Shown here piece after piece: positions 31,737 to 38,477 of a stretch of DNA of 43,107 nt (the first letter of the stretch is position 1; the number at the start of each line of letters is the position of its first letter). The notes below the pieces were generated by a model. That model was not told the origin of the DNA and did no database searches. It worked only from the letters and a program-made list of their open reading frames with translations. The DNA is taken from contig DATCLS010000066.1 of NCBI GenBank assembly GCA_036563805.1, positions 1-43,107 on the forward strand, written 5' to 3'. Both the position numbers and the translations under genes were made by a program. Source of the stretch: DATCLS01 sp036563805. GTDB taxonomy: Bacteria > Actinomycetota > Acidimicrobiia > Acidimicrobiales > VFJN01.

Positions 31737-32099
31737 GTGGCCAGGGTCCCGATCCTGCGACAGCGTGGCTACCTCATCGCCACGATCCAATCGGCCATGA
31801 CCGACCAGGAGACCGAGGGTCTCCAGAACGACCTCATGGAGGAGGTGTCGCGCTACCGCGCCCGCGGCATCATCGTCGATGTCACGGCGCTCGACGTGCT
31901 CGATTCCTTCGCGGCGCGCACGCTGCGGACGACCGCGCACATGACGCGCCTGCGGGGCGCGCACACCGTGCTGGTCGGCATCCAGCCCGAGGTCGCGTTC
32001 GCCATGGTCCTGTTGGGCATCTCGATGGAGCACGTGCACACGGCTCTCGACCTCGAGGAGGGCCTCGCGTTCCTCGACCAACTCACGGGCCGGGGGTGA
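31737..32099 (+). CDS. rsbS: RsbS-type stressosome scaffold (STAS domain)
   Basis: 120 residues, a single STAS domain as expected. VPILRQRGYLIATIQ at the start and VDVTALDVLDSFAARTLR match RsbS. Ser57 in LDSF is the residue phosphorylated by RsbT in Bacillus (Ser59 there). Later VGIQPEVAFAMVLLGISMEHVHTALDLEEGL is the typical C-terminal half. It starts 16 bases after rsbR and ends three bases before rsbT, so one transcript and probably translation in series. Confidence 0.94.
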   Translation: MARVPILRQRGYLIATIQSAMTDQETEGLQNDLMEEVSRYRARGIIVDVTALDVLDSFAARTLRTTAHMTRLRGAHTVLVGIQPEVAFAMVLLGISMEHVHTALDLEEGLAFLDQLTGRG

Positions 32100-32102
32100 C
32101 CG

Positions 32103-32528
32103 GTGTCCGGCCAGCACCGCCGAGACACGGTGCGCATCTCGATCACCACCGACGCCGACATCGTGGTCGCGCGGCAGGAAGGGCGGACGCTGGCCAACCA
32201 GGCCGGCTTCCTGGGCACCGACCAGACGCTGGTGGCGACGGCCATCTCCGAGATCGCCCGCAACATCGTCGCCCACGCCGGCACCGGCCACATCGAGCTG
32301 CAGCTGGTCGAGCGCGACGAGCAGCTCGGGCTCAAGATCGTGGCCACCGACCAGGGGCCGGGCATCGACGACGTCGAACAGGCCCTCGAGGACGGGTTCA
32401 CGACCGGGCAGGGGCTGGGGCTGGGCCTGCCCGGCGCCCGCCGGATCATGGACGACTTCGCCATCACCTCCAAGCCCGGGGAGGGCACGCGGGTGATCAT
32501 GCACAAGTGGTCGCGGATCGATGGCTGA
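32103..32528 (+). CDS. rsbT: RsbT-type serine/threonine kinase
   Basis: 141 residues, HATPase kinase that phosphorylates RsbR and RsbS under stress, leaves the stressosome and activates the RsbU phosphatase. The ATP site is complete: N box SEIARNIVAHA (Glu50, Asn54), G1 box DQGPGI (Asp83) and the Gly-rich lid GQGLGLGLPGARR (about 102-114). Unlike the UsfX-like protein at 11024, the Mg-binding Asn is present. GTG 32103; the end overlaps the next gene by eight bases. Confidence 0.95.
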   Translation: MSGQHRRDTVRISITTDADIVVARQEGRTLANQAGFLGTDQTLVATAISEIARNIVAHAGTGHIELQLVERDEQLGLKIVATDQGPGIDDVEQALEDGFTTGQGLGLGLPGARRIMDDFAITSKPGEGTRVIMHKWSRIDG

Positions 32529-33177
32529 CTTCGTCGACTGGGCCGTCGCCAGCCGGCCGATGCACGGCCAGACCGTCTGTGGCGACGTCGCGACCGTGCA
32601 GCTCAGCGACGCCCGCTGCGTGCTGGCCGTGATCGACGGGCTCGGCCACGGGCCCGAGGCCGCCCGGGCCGCCGCCCTGGCCGCCGAGGTCGTCGAGCAG
32701 AACCCGGGCGAGCCGCCCGACGCCCTGCTGCACCTGTCCCACCGCAGCCTCACCGCCAGCCGGGGGGCGGCGGCCACCGTGGCGGTCATCGACCGCGCCA
32801 GCGGCACGCTCGACTGGCTGGGCGTGGGAAACGTCGCCGGGGTCGTCGTGCGGGCGGCGGAGAACGCCCGGCCCCGGACCCACGGGGTGTTCCTGCGGGG
32901 CGGCGTGCTGGGCGAGCGCCTGCCCCGGCTCCACCGGCCCGAGCCCATGCCCCTCGAGGACGGCGATTGCATCGTGATCGCCACCGACGGCGTGCGGGGC
33001 GACCTGGCCGCCGCCGCCCGGTCCGACCTCGACGTCGACGTGCTGGCGCAGCGCATCCTCGACGAGTACGGCATCCCCGAGGACGACGCGCTCGTGTTCG
33101 TCGGGCGCTACCGCGACGCCGGGGACGCGGGGTCCGGGCGGACGGGGGCCGGCCGGCGATCGGAGGCGCGCTCGTGA
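32521..33177 (+). CDS. rsbX: RsbX-type SpoIIE-family phosphatase
   Basis: 218 residues, PP2C-like SpoIIE fold without a sensor domain. In Bacillus RsbX removes phosphate from RsbS and RsbR and resets the stressosome. Seen: CGDVATVQ, LAVIDGLGHGPEAARAA (metal-binding Asp), RGAAATVAVIDRASGTLDWLGVGNVAGVV and DCIVIATDGVRGDL. It overlaps rsbT by eight bases and the RsbU-like gene by four (GTGA). The last 20 residues are Gly/Arg-rich and look disordered. Assignment rests on size, order and fold; it could act on other STAS proteins. Confidence 0.88.
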   Translation: MADFVDWAVASRPMHGQTVCGDVATVQLSDARCVLAVIDGLGHGPEAARAAALAAEVVEQNPGEPPDALLHLSHRSLTASRGAAATVAVIDRASGTLDWLGVGNVAGVVVRAAENARPRTHGVFLRGGVLGERLPRLHRPEPMPLEDGDCIVIATDGVRGDLAAAARSDLDVDVLAQRILDEYGIPEDDALVFVGRYRDAGDAGSGRTGAGRRSEARS

Positions 33178-34580
33178 CCGCCCGCGCCGAGCGGGCCGGT
33201 CCCGAACGGGCGGGCGCGGAGCCGGCAAGCGCCGACTTCGCCGCCGCCTACGCCCGGGCGCTGGAGACCTACGTGGCCACGGGCCAGGAGCACCAGCTCC
33301 AGCAGGCCTACGACCTCGGCCGCCAGGCCATCACCGACGGCATGACGATCCTCGGCCTGGTCGAGCACCACCGGGCCGCCGTCCACGAGGTGGCCCGGCG
33401 GACGGCCCGCCCGGACGACGTGGCCATGATCCGGGCGACGTTCGAGTTCCTCAACGAGGCGCTCTCCACGTTCGAGATGGCCCAGCGCGGCTACTGGGAG
33501 GCACAGGAGCGCGCCCGCGTCGAGCGCGCCCTGGGTGAGCAGCGCGAGCAGCTGGTCCAGGCGTACGTCGCGGTCGACCGGGTCCTCGAGCTCCCGGACC
33601 GGCTGAGCGCGGTCGAGGACGCCGCCTGCCGGCTCGTGGGCGCGGCCGGAGCCACCTGCCGGCTGCTCGAGGAGGGCGAGGCGCCCCCGGACACCGGCGA
33701 CGACCTCACGTTCCCGATCCGCGACCCAGCCGGCGAGACGGTGGCCGTCCTCACCGTCGACACGAGCAACCGCCCCCCGGTCTCGGACAACGAGTGGTTC
33801 CTGCTCAACGAGTTCAGCCACATGGCCGGCGTGGCGGTCGAGAACGCCCGGCAGTACGCCCGCGAGCGGTCGATCGCGCTGATGCTCCAGCACGACCTGC
33901 TGCCCGGCACGGTGCCGGCGTTGCCGGGGATCGACGTCGCCGTCCGCTACCTGCCCGGCGAGGCCACCACGCACGCCGGGGGCGACTGGTACGACCTGTT
34001 CCCGCTCGCCCACGAGCGCGTCGGCCTCGTGGTCGGCGACGTGACCGGGCACGGCGTCAACGCGGCGGCGGCCATGGGCCAGCTGCGCATGGCCGTGCTG
34101 GCCTATGCACTGGCCGGGTTCGAGCCGGGCGACGTCGTCCAGCGCATCGACGTGCTGCTCGAGACGCTGGGCACCGGCCGGATCGCCACGATGGTGTACG
34201 TCATCGCCGACCCCCGCCACGGCGAGCTGGTGGTCGCGAACGCCGGGCACCCGCCGCCCATCCTGGTCGAGCCCGACGGTACGGCCAGCCACGTGTTCGC
34301 CGGGCACGGGCTCCTGCTCGGCGTCAGCCCGTCGCTCAACGACCGCACGCACGACGTCACGCCGATCACTCCGGGTAGCCACCTGCTGCTCTACACCGAC
34401 GGGCTCATCGAGCCGCCCGAGCGGGACGGCCGCGACGGCATCACCGTCCTCCTGGAGGCCACCCAGGGCTTCACCGGGACGGCCAACGAGCTGTGCGACC
34501 ACGTCCTGTCGACGCTGGCGCCCGGGCCGGCCAGCGACGACATCTGCATCCTCGCCGCCACGGTCCTGGGCGAGGACTGA
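33174..34580 (+). CDS. RsbU-like PP2C phosphatase with GAF domain
   Basis: 468 residues in three parts. Residues 15-110 resemble the RsbU N-terminal RsbT-binding domain (FAAAYARALETYVATGQEHQLQQAYDLGRQAITDG). Residues 135-235 form a GAF domain, absent from Bacillus RsbU. Residues 245-468 are a SpoIIE/PP2C phosphatase: MLQHDLLPG, GGDWYDLF (Asp271), LVVGDVTGHGVNAAAAMGQLR, NAGHPPPIL, LLLYTDGLIE and ASDDICILAA. Expected role: when bound by RsbT it dephosphorylates an RsbV-type antagonist, such as the one at 10582-10911. Its GTG overlaps the previous stop. The GAF domain may add a second signal input. It ends the operon. Confidence 0.92.
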   Translation: MTARAERAGPERAGAEPASADFAAAYARALETYVATGQEHQLQQAYDLGRQAITDGMTILGLVEHHRAAVHEVARRTARPDDVAMIRATFEFLNEALSTFEMAQRGYWEAQERARVERALGEQREQLVQAYVAVDRVLELPDRLSAVEDAACRLVGAAGATCRLLEEGEAPPDTGDDLTFPIRDPAGETVAVLTVDTSNRPPVSDNEWFLLNEFSHMAGVAVENARQYARERSIALMLQHDLLPGTVPALPGIDVAVRYLPGEATTHAGGDWYDLFPLAHERVGLVVGDVTGHGVNAAAAMGQLRMAVLAYALAGFEPGDVVQRIDVLLETLGTGRIATMVYVIADPRHGELVVANAGHPPPILVEPDGTASHVFAGHGLLLGVSPSLNDRTHDVTPITPGSHLLLYTDGLIEPPERDGRDGITVLLEATQGFTGTANELCDHVLSTLAPGPASDDICILAATVLGED

Positions 34581-34607
34581 GCGCCGGCCTGGCCCCCGGC
34601 TGACGCG

Positions 34608-34660
34608 AGATCCGGGATCTGCCACCACGCTCGGCGTACGGCAAACGCCCTGCGTGGTGG
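34608..34660. promoter_or_regulatory. dyad plus long stem-loop after the stressosome operon
   Basis: AGATCC-G-GGATCT (34608-34620) is a 13-base near-perfect palindrome. It is followed at once by a stem of CCACCACGC (34622-34630) with GCGTGGTGG (34652-34660), enclosing a second stem GGCGT/ACGCC (34633-34637, 34645-34649) across a 2x2 internal loop. An AT-rich ATATT follows. Together these may be a terminator for the stressosome operon, an operator for the lipoprotein gene, or both. Confidence 0.45.
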
Positions 34661-34688
34661 ATATTCGCCGCCCGCGGCCGCCGGGCAA

Positions 34689-34694
34689 TAATGA
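34689..34694 (+). promoter_or_regulatory. -10-like box of leaderless lipoprotein transcript
   Basis: TAATGA, seven bases, then ATG 34702; the last base departs from TANNNT. No ribosome-binding site is present. Confidence 0.4.
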
Positions 34695-34701
34695 CCGCCG
34701 C

Positions 34702-35415
34702 ATGGGGCACACAGGGAGGACTGGCGCTCGCCGCGCCCGTTGGCCCGTCGCGATCCTGCTGCTGCTCGTCACGGTGGCCAGCGCGTGCGCGGAGGGCGAC
34801 GACGACGGTGAGGTGGGCGTACCGGCATCGTTCGACGAGGAGACCACGGCCACGCCCGGCTCGACCACGGTCCCGCCGTGCTCCGAGTCCCGGCACGCCG
34901 TCGTGTTCGAGTTCCTCGGCACGCTGACCCTCGAGCGCGACTTCGGGGCCGTCGTCGCGGAGCAGCTCCAGGTGCTGCCCCGCCCGGGCGCCGCCGAGGT
35001 GGCCGCCGCCTACCACGAGCGGGGCTACGAGCTCGTCTACGTGTCGACCGCGCCGACGAACATGCCCGTCGGCGACGCCAGCTTCGTGGACGCGCTCAAC
35101 CTCTGGCTCACCCAGAACGGCTTCCCAGTCGACGACCGGACCCGGGTGTGGACGTGGGACGCCACCGGCGACGCAGTCATCGCCCTGCTCGAGGAGCTGC
35201 TGCGGATGGAGCAGGCGGGCGTCAGCCTCGACGGCGGCTACACCGACGACGCCGACAAGGCCAACGCCATGGCCAGCGGCGGCGTGCCCCCCGAGGGCCT
35301 GTGGACGCTCGGCCCGGCGGCCGGCACCGCCAGCAGCACGGCCCTGGCGGGCGACGACTTCCTGGCCCACCTCGACACCGTCGAGCGCCTCGGCATGGTC
35401 TGTCAGCTGGGCTGA
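34702..35415 (+). CDS. lipoprotein with degenerate HAD/LNS2-like domain
   Basis: 237 residues. A basic N terminus and hydrophobic core (PVAILLLLVTVASAC) end in a lipobox with Cys29, so it is anchored to the outside of the membrane. An acidic linker follows. Residues 65-230 resemble the LNS2/lipin-type HAD phosphatase fold: AVVFEFLGTLT, then LPRPGAAEVAAAYHERGYELVYVSTAPTNMP, a motif also seen in phosphatidate phosphatases. The catalytic DxDxT is here E70-F-L-G-T, so it lacks both catalytic aspartates and is probably not a phosphatase. Role unknown; perhaps ligand binding at the envelope. ATG 34702 is supported by a leaderless-type -10 box. Confidence 0.8.
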   Translation: MGHTGRTGARRARWPVAILLLLVTVASACAEGDDDGEVGVPASFDEETTATPGSTTVPPCSESRHAVVFEFLGTLTLERDFGAVVAEQLQVLPRPGAAEVAAAYHERGYELVYVSTAPTNMPVGDASFVDALNLWLTQNGFPVDDRTRVWTWDATGDAVIALLEELLRMEQAGVSLDGGYTDDADKANAMASGGVPPEGLWTLGPAAGTASSTALAGDDFLAHLDTVERLGMVCQLG

Positions 35416-35431
35416 CGCCCGTCGGTCGCGC

Positions 35432-35475
35432 CGCCCGGCGGCCCGTCCCCGGGCGGTCGAGCCGGCCGCCGGGCG
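35432..35475. terminator. hairpin between convergent genes
   Basis: CGCCCGGCGGCC (35432-35443) pairs perfectly with GGCCGCCGGGCG (35464-35475), 20-base loop, 16 bases after the lipoprotein stop. Confidence 0.6.
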
Positions 35476-35486
35476 GGAGTCCGGTC

Positions 35487-35528
35487 GGGCCGGGACGATC
35501 GGGGCGTGGGCCGGGACGATCGGGACGC
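35487..35528. repeat. 21-base tandem repeat
   Basis: Two copies (35487-35507, 35508-35528) beginning GGGCCGGGACGATCGGG, with two differences, and a partial third copy (GGGCCGG). It lies between convergent genes, with no gene visible. Each copy contains the palindrome CGATCG. Confidence 0.7.
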
Positions 35529-35585
35529 GGGCCGGCGCCCTGGCCGCCGGCGCCCGGCCCGGGCTCGGGCCGCGACCGCCTCGGG

Positions 35586-37127
35586 TCAGGAGTCGGCGGC
35601 CCGCAGCTCGGCGGCGGTGACGCCCCGGGTCCAGTCGACGATGCGGATCGTGGCCCGGGTGAGCGGCACCAGCGCGTCGCGGTCGACCTTGTCGAGCGTG
35701 TCGATCTCGTCGAACAGGTAGAAGGGCGCGGTCAGGAAGTTCACGATCGGCACGCCCTCCTGGTGGTAGAAGCCACCGTCGGTGGGCGGCTGCTCGCCGA
35801 AGGCGTCGGGGGCGAGCACCATCGACCGGTGGAGGCGCTCGGCCTCCAGCGCTCGGCCGACGGCCTCCTCCAGCGGGGCCAGGCGGCTGGTGAAGAACCA
35901 CCGGGGCACCGGCTGGCCGGTCGGCCGCAGCTCCCCGTCCTCCTCGGCGAGCTCGCGGGCCGCGTGCTCGAGGTGCACCTCGAGCACGACGTCGTCGAGC
36001 TCGTCGCGGTGGGCGTCGATGTAGGCGTGGAGCCCGGCGCCGCCGCACATGTGCCCGCCCTGGAGCAGGAACCGCAGCCGGTGCGGCCGCTCCTCGGCCG
36101 GGCGGGCAGCCCAGTAGGTGGCCTGGGCCAGCACGAGCGCGATGCCGCTGGCGTCCTCGACCGCGGAGGCCCAGGGCCCGTCGTGGTGCGAGCCGATCAT
36201 CACGATCTCGCGGTCGCCGTCCGGCCCGGGCAGGTCGCCAACGACGTTGTACGACTCGACCTCCTCGGACCGGGAGTCGACCGTGAGCCGGACCCGCACC
36301 GGCCCGGCCGCCAGCCGGTCGCGCAGCCAGGCGCCGTCGCGGCCGCTGATCCACACGCCGGGCAGCGGGCGCTCGACGCCGTCGTAGGGCACGAAGTAGC
36401 GGTACGAGCCGCCCGGGTAGTCGGTGAGCGCCCCGATGAACGCCGCCGCGCCGGCGTCGATCGACGGCTCCATCACCTCCTGGAAGGCGCTGCCGAACGG
36501 CACGACGTGCTCGGCTCCCGCCAGCGTGCCCTCGGGGTCGATGACCCGGCCCGTGACGTCGGCGGGGGCGCTGCCGGCCGTGGCCAGCATGTCGGCGGGG
36601 ATGCGGAGCAGGCCGACGTCGACCAGCGAGGCCTTGCCCGCCACCGCCTCGGGCCGCGCCTCGTCGTAGGCGGCCAGCTCGAGCTCCAGCCCGGCGACCG
36701 GCGCCGAGTATGGCAGCGGGAAGCACTCGAGCGTGCGGGTGTCGCCGCCGGCCACGACCTCGAGCGACCAGTCGACCGGCTCCCAGCGCGTGACCGGCAC
36801 GGGCTCGAGCCGCACGTCCTCGAGGCCCAGCTCGCGGAACCGGTCGGCGACCCACTGCTCGGCCCACCGGTCGGCCTCGTAGCCCGGCCGGCGGATGCCG
36901 TGGTCGACGACCTCGCGGATCCAGCCGTAGATCGCGGCCTGCGCGGGCACGTCGGCCACGGCGATGGGACCGTCGCGCCGGCCACCGTTCCCCTCGCCGT
37001 CCCCGTCGCTTCCGTCGTCGCCGGCGCCCTCGTCGTCGTCACCCGACGAGCACGCGGCGAGCCCCAGCGCGATCGCACCTAGCGCGCCTCCCGAGCCGAT
37101 CAGGAAGGCGCGCCTCGTCCTGCCCAC
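35586..37127 (-). CDS. Tat-exported lipoprotein, M28-family peptidase-like
   Basis: 513 residues. The N terminus GRTRRAFLIGSGG is a twin-arginine signal, ending in lipobox LAAC (Cys26), so a folded protein is exported and lipid-anchored. An acidic Gly/Asp linker follows, then a PA-like insert (about 150-260) within an M28 fold. Metal motif 1 is GSHHDGPWASAVEDASG (His and Asp kept). Where M28 enzymes have the Glu-Glu pair, this reads QGGHMCGGAGL, and later VHLEHAARE and DGGFYHQEGVP differ from the usual ligands. Metal binding may be altered; peptidase activity is uncertain. GTG 37127 comes directly after the CC that ends tRNA-Cys, with no room for a promoter or ribosome-binding site. Confidence 0.85.
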   Translation of the reverse strand: MGRTRRAFLIGSGGALGAIALGLAACSSGDDDEGAGDDGSDGDGEGNGGRRDGPIAVADVPAQAAIYGWIREVVDHGIRRPGYEADRWAEQWVADRFRELGLEDVRLEPVPVTRWEPVDWSLEVVAGGDTRTLECFPLPYSAPVAGLELELAAYDEARPEAVAGKASLVDVGLLRIPADMLATAGSAPADVTGRVIDPEGTLAGAEHVVPFGSAFQEVMEPSIDAGAAAFIGALTDYPGGSYRYFVPYDGVERPLPGVWISGRDGAWLRDRLAAGPVRVRLTVDSRSEEVESYNVVGDLPGPDGDREIVMIGSHHDGPWASAVEDASGIALVLAQATYWAARPAEERPHRLRFLLQGGHMCGGAGLHAYIDAHRDELDDVVLEVHLEHAARELAEEDGELRPTGQPVPRWFFTSRLAPLEEAVGRALEAERLHRSMVLAPDAFGEQPPTDGGFYHQEGVPIVNFLTAPFYLFDEIDTLDKVDRDALVPLTRATIRIVDWTRGVTAAELRAADS

Positions 37128-37129
37128 GG

Positions 37130-37201
37130 AGGCGGCGGCGGGAATCGAACCCGCGTACAGGGATTTGCAGTCCCTTGCCTAAACCACTCGGCCACGCCGC
37201 C
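37130..37201 (-). tRNA. tRNA-Cys(GCA)
   Basis: Minus-strand cloverleaf: acceptor GGCGGCG/CGCCGCC, anticodon stem AGGGA/TCCCT with loop CTGCAAA, anticodon GCA, T arm GCGGG-TTCGATT-CCCGC, and U73, the discriminator typical of tRNA-Cys. The genome continues CC then GTG, so CCA is not fully encoded. That GTG is the start codon of the peptidase gene. Confidence 0.96.
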
Positions 37202-37310
37202 GGGGAGACGAACGATAGCGTCCCGCCGGCGGGGCCCCGTACCCGGCACCGTCCCGAGCGGATCCGACGACCGGATCTCACGCCCCCGGCCGGCGAGTCG
37301 TTCCCCCAGC

Positions 37311-37811
37311 ATGTCCTCCCGCGATCCCCACGCCTACTTCGACATCGTCCCCTCCCCCGTCGGCGACCTGCTGCTCACCGGCGACGGCGAGGCGCTGACC
37401 GGGCTGTACTTCCGGGCCAGCCCCGCCTCCCGCCGGGTGCCGGCCGGTCGGCGCCGCGAGCCGGCCGCCTTCGCCGAGGCGGCCGACCAGCTCGGCGCTT
37501 ACTTCGCGGGCGAGCGGACGGCCTTCGACCTGCCCCTGGCGCCGCCCGGCACGGCCTTCCAGCGGGCCGTGTGGCGAGCGGTGACCGGGATCCCCTACGG
37601 CGAGACCCGAACGTACGGCGAGCTGGCCGCCACCCTCGGCCGCCCGGGGAGCGCCCGGGCCGTGGGGGCGGCCAACGGCCGCAACCCCATCGCCATCGTC
37701 GTCCCCTGCCACCGGGTCATCGGCGCCGACCGGACGCTGACCGGCTACGCCGGCGGCCTCGACGCCAAGCGCACGCTCCTCCGCCTGGAGGGCGTGGCCG
37801 TGCCGGCCTGA
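37311..37811 (+). CDS. ogt: methylated-DNA--protein-cysteine S-methyltransferase
   Basis: 166 residues, a suicide repair protein that moves methyl groups from O6-methylguanine (and O4-methylthymine) to its own cysteine. Acceptor Cys133 lies in IVVPCHRVIG. The helix-turn-helix and arginine finger region GTAFQRAVWRAVTGIPYGETRTYGELAATLGRPGSARAVGAANGRNP is intact. It has no Ada N-terminal domain, so Ogt type. ATG 37311 gives the normal start. A truncated AraC-type fragment lies 130 bases downstream on the other strand; Ada proteins combine such domains, but the fragment is not in the same orientation. Confidence 0.95.
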   Translation: MSSRDPHAYFDIVPSPVGDLLLTGDGEALTGLYFRASPASRRVPAGRRREPAAFAEAADQLGAYFAGERTAFDLPLAPPGTAFQRAVWRAVTGIPYGETRTYGELAATLGRPGSARAVGAANGRNPIAIVVPCHRVIGADRTLTGYAGGLDAKRTLLRLEGVAVPA

Positions 37812-37942
37812 CGGTCCCCACACCGGCCTGACGGCCCCCACGCTGCCCCCACGCCGGCCCGCAGGTCCCCCCACGGGGCCTGACGGTCCCCACGCCGGCC
37901 CGCCGATGGCGGGGCCGGCCTCACGGCGCCCGGGCCGGCGGC

Positions 37943-38050
37943 TCAGCGGGCGCGTCCGGCGCCGGCGTAGCGGGCCGGCGTCGTGCCCACGTGGCGGCGG
38001 AAGTGGCGCGTCGACATCGACAACCGGGCGGCGGTGGCCAAGGTGGCGAC
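37943..38050 (-). pseudogene. C-terminal remnant of an AraC-family regulator
   Basis: The minus-strand frame ending at TGA 37943-37945 reads VATLATAARLSMSTRHFRRH then VGTTPARY, which matches the second helix-turn-helix and C-terminal signature of AraC/GlxA-type regulators. Upstream of about 38050 the frame shows no AraC similarity and no first HTH or ligand domain. I therefore read it as a gene that lost its 5' part. The gap 37812-37942 has only GC-rich repeats of GGTCCCCAC/GGCCTGACG type and no gene. Confidence 0.6.
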
Positions 38051-38051
38051 C

Positions 38052-38138
38052 GAGGACCTGCCGGTGGCCGGCTTCGCCGTGCTCGGGCCCCGCCGCGAGG
38101 TCGACAAGGCGCTCGACAAGCTGAAGCTGCACCCCTGA
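38052..38138 (+). pseudogene. C-terminal remnant of an unidentified gene
   Basis: The plus-strand frame reads EDLPVAGFAVLGPRREVDKA then LDKLKLHP and stops at TGA 38136-38138. All third codon positions before the stop are G or C, as in real genes here. The frame extends back only to TAG 37968-37970, and that part overlaps the AraC fragment on the other strand. It looks like the 3' end of a gene whose 5' part is missing; an intact protein of about 50 residues from GTG 37983 is the alternative. Confidence 0.4.
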
Positions 38139-38162
38139 GCGCCTGCCCGGCAGACTTGTCCG

Positions 38163-38459
38163 ATGACCGACACGTCGATCGTCGACAACCCCACGGCGGG
38201 CCGCTTCGAGCACCGCGAGGGCGAGCACCTCGCCGAGCTCGTCTACGAGCTGGAGGGCAACCGCCTCACGCTGGTCCACACCGGCGTACCCGACGAGCTG
38301 GGCGGGCGGGGCCTCGGCGGCCGGCTGGTGCGGGCCGCCATCGACAAGGCCCGGGCCGAGGGCCTGGTCATCGTGCCCCAGTGCCCCTTCGCCCGTGACT
38401 GGCTGAAGGGCCACCCCGACGCCCACGATGGCGTCACGGTCGTGACGACCGACGGGTAG
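38163..38459 (+). CDS. small GNAT-like N-acetyltransferase (YjdJ/Acetyltransf_CG type)
   Basis: 98 residues, the short GNAT-like family. FEHREGEHLAELVYELEGNRLTLVHTGVPDELGGRGLGGRLVRAAIDKARAEGLVIVPQCPFARDWLKGHPD covers the whole domain; the acetyl-CoA loop is GGRGLGGRL (about 44-52), and the later CPFA and W/HP residues are conserved in the family. Substrates are unknown. ATG 38163 has only a weak upstream box (CAGACT). Convergent with the HAD fusion, 18 bases apart. Confidence 0.93.
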   Translation: MTDTSIVDNPTAGRFEHREGEHLAELVYELEGNRLTLVHTGVPDELGGRGLGGRLVRAAIDKARAEGLVIVPQCPFARDWLKGHPDAHDGVTVVTTDG

Positions 38460-38477
38460 CGGCGCGGCGCCCGGGCG

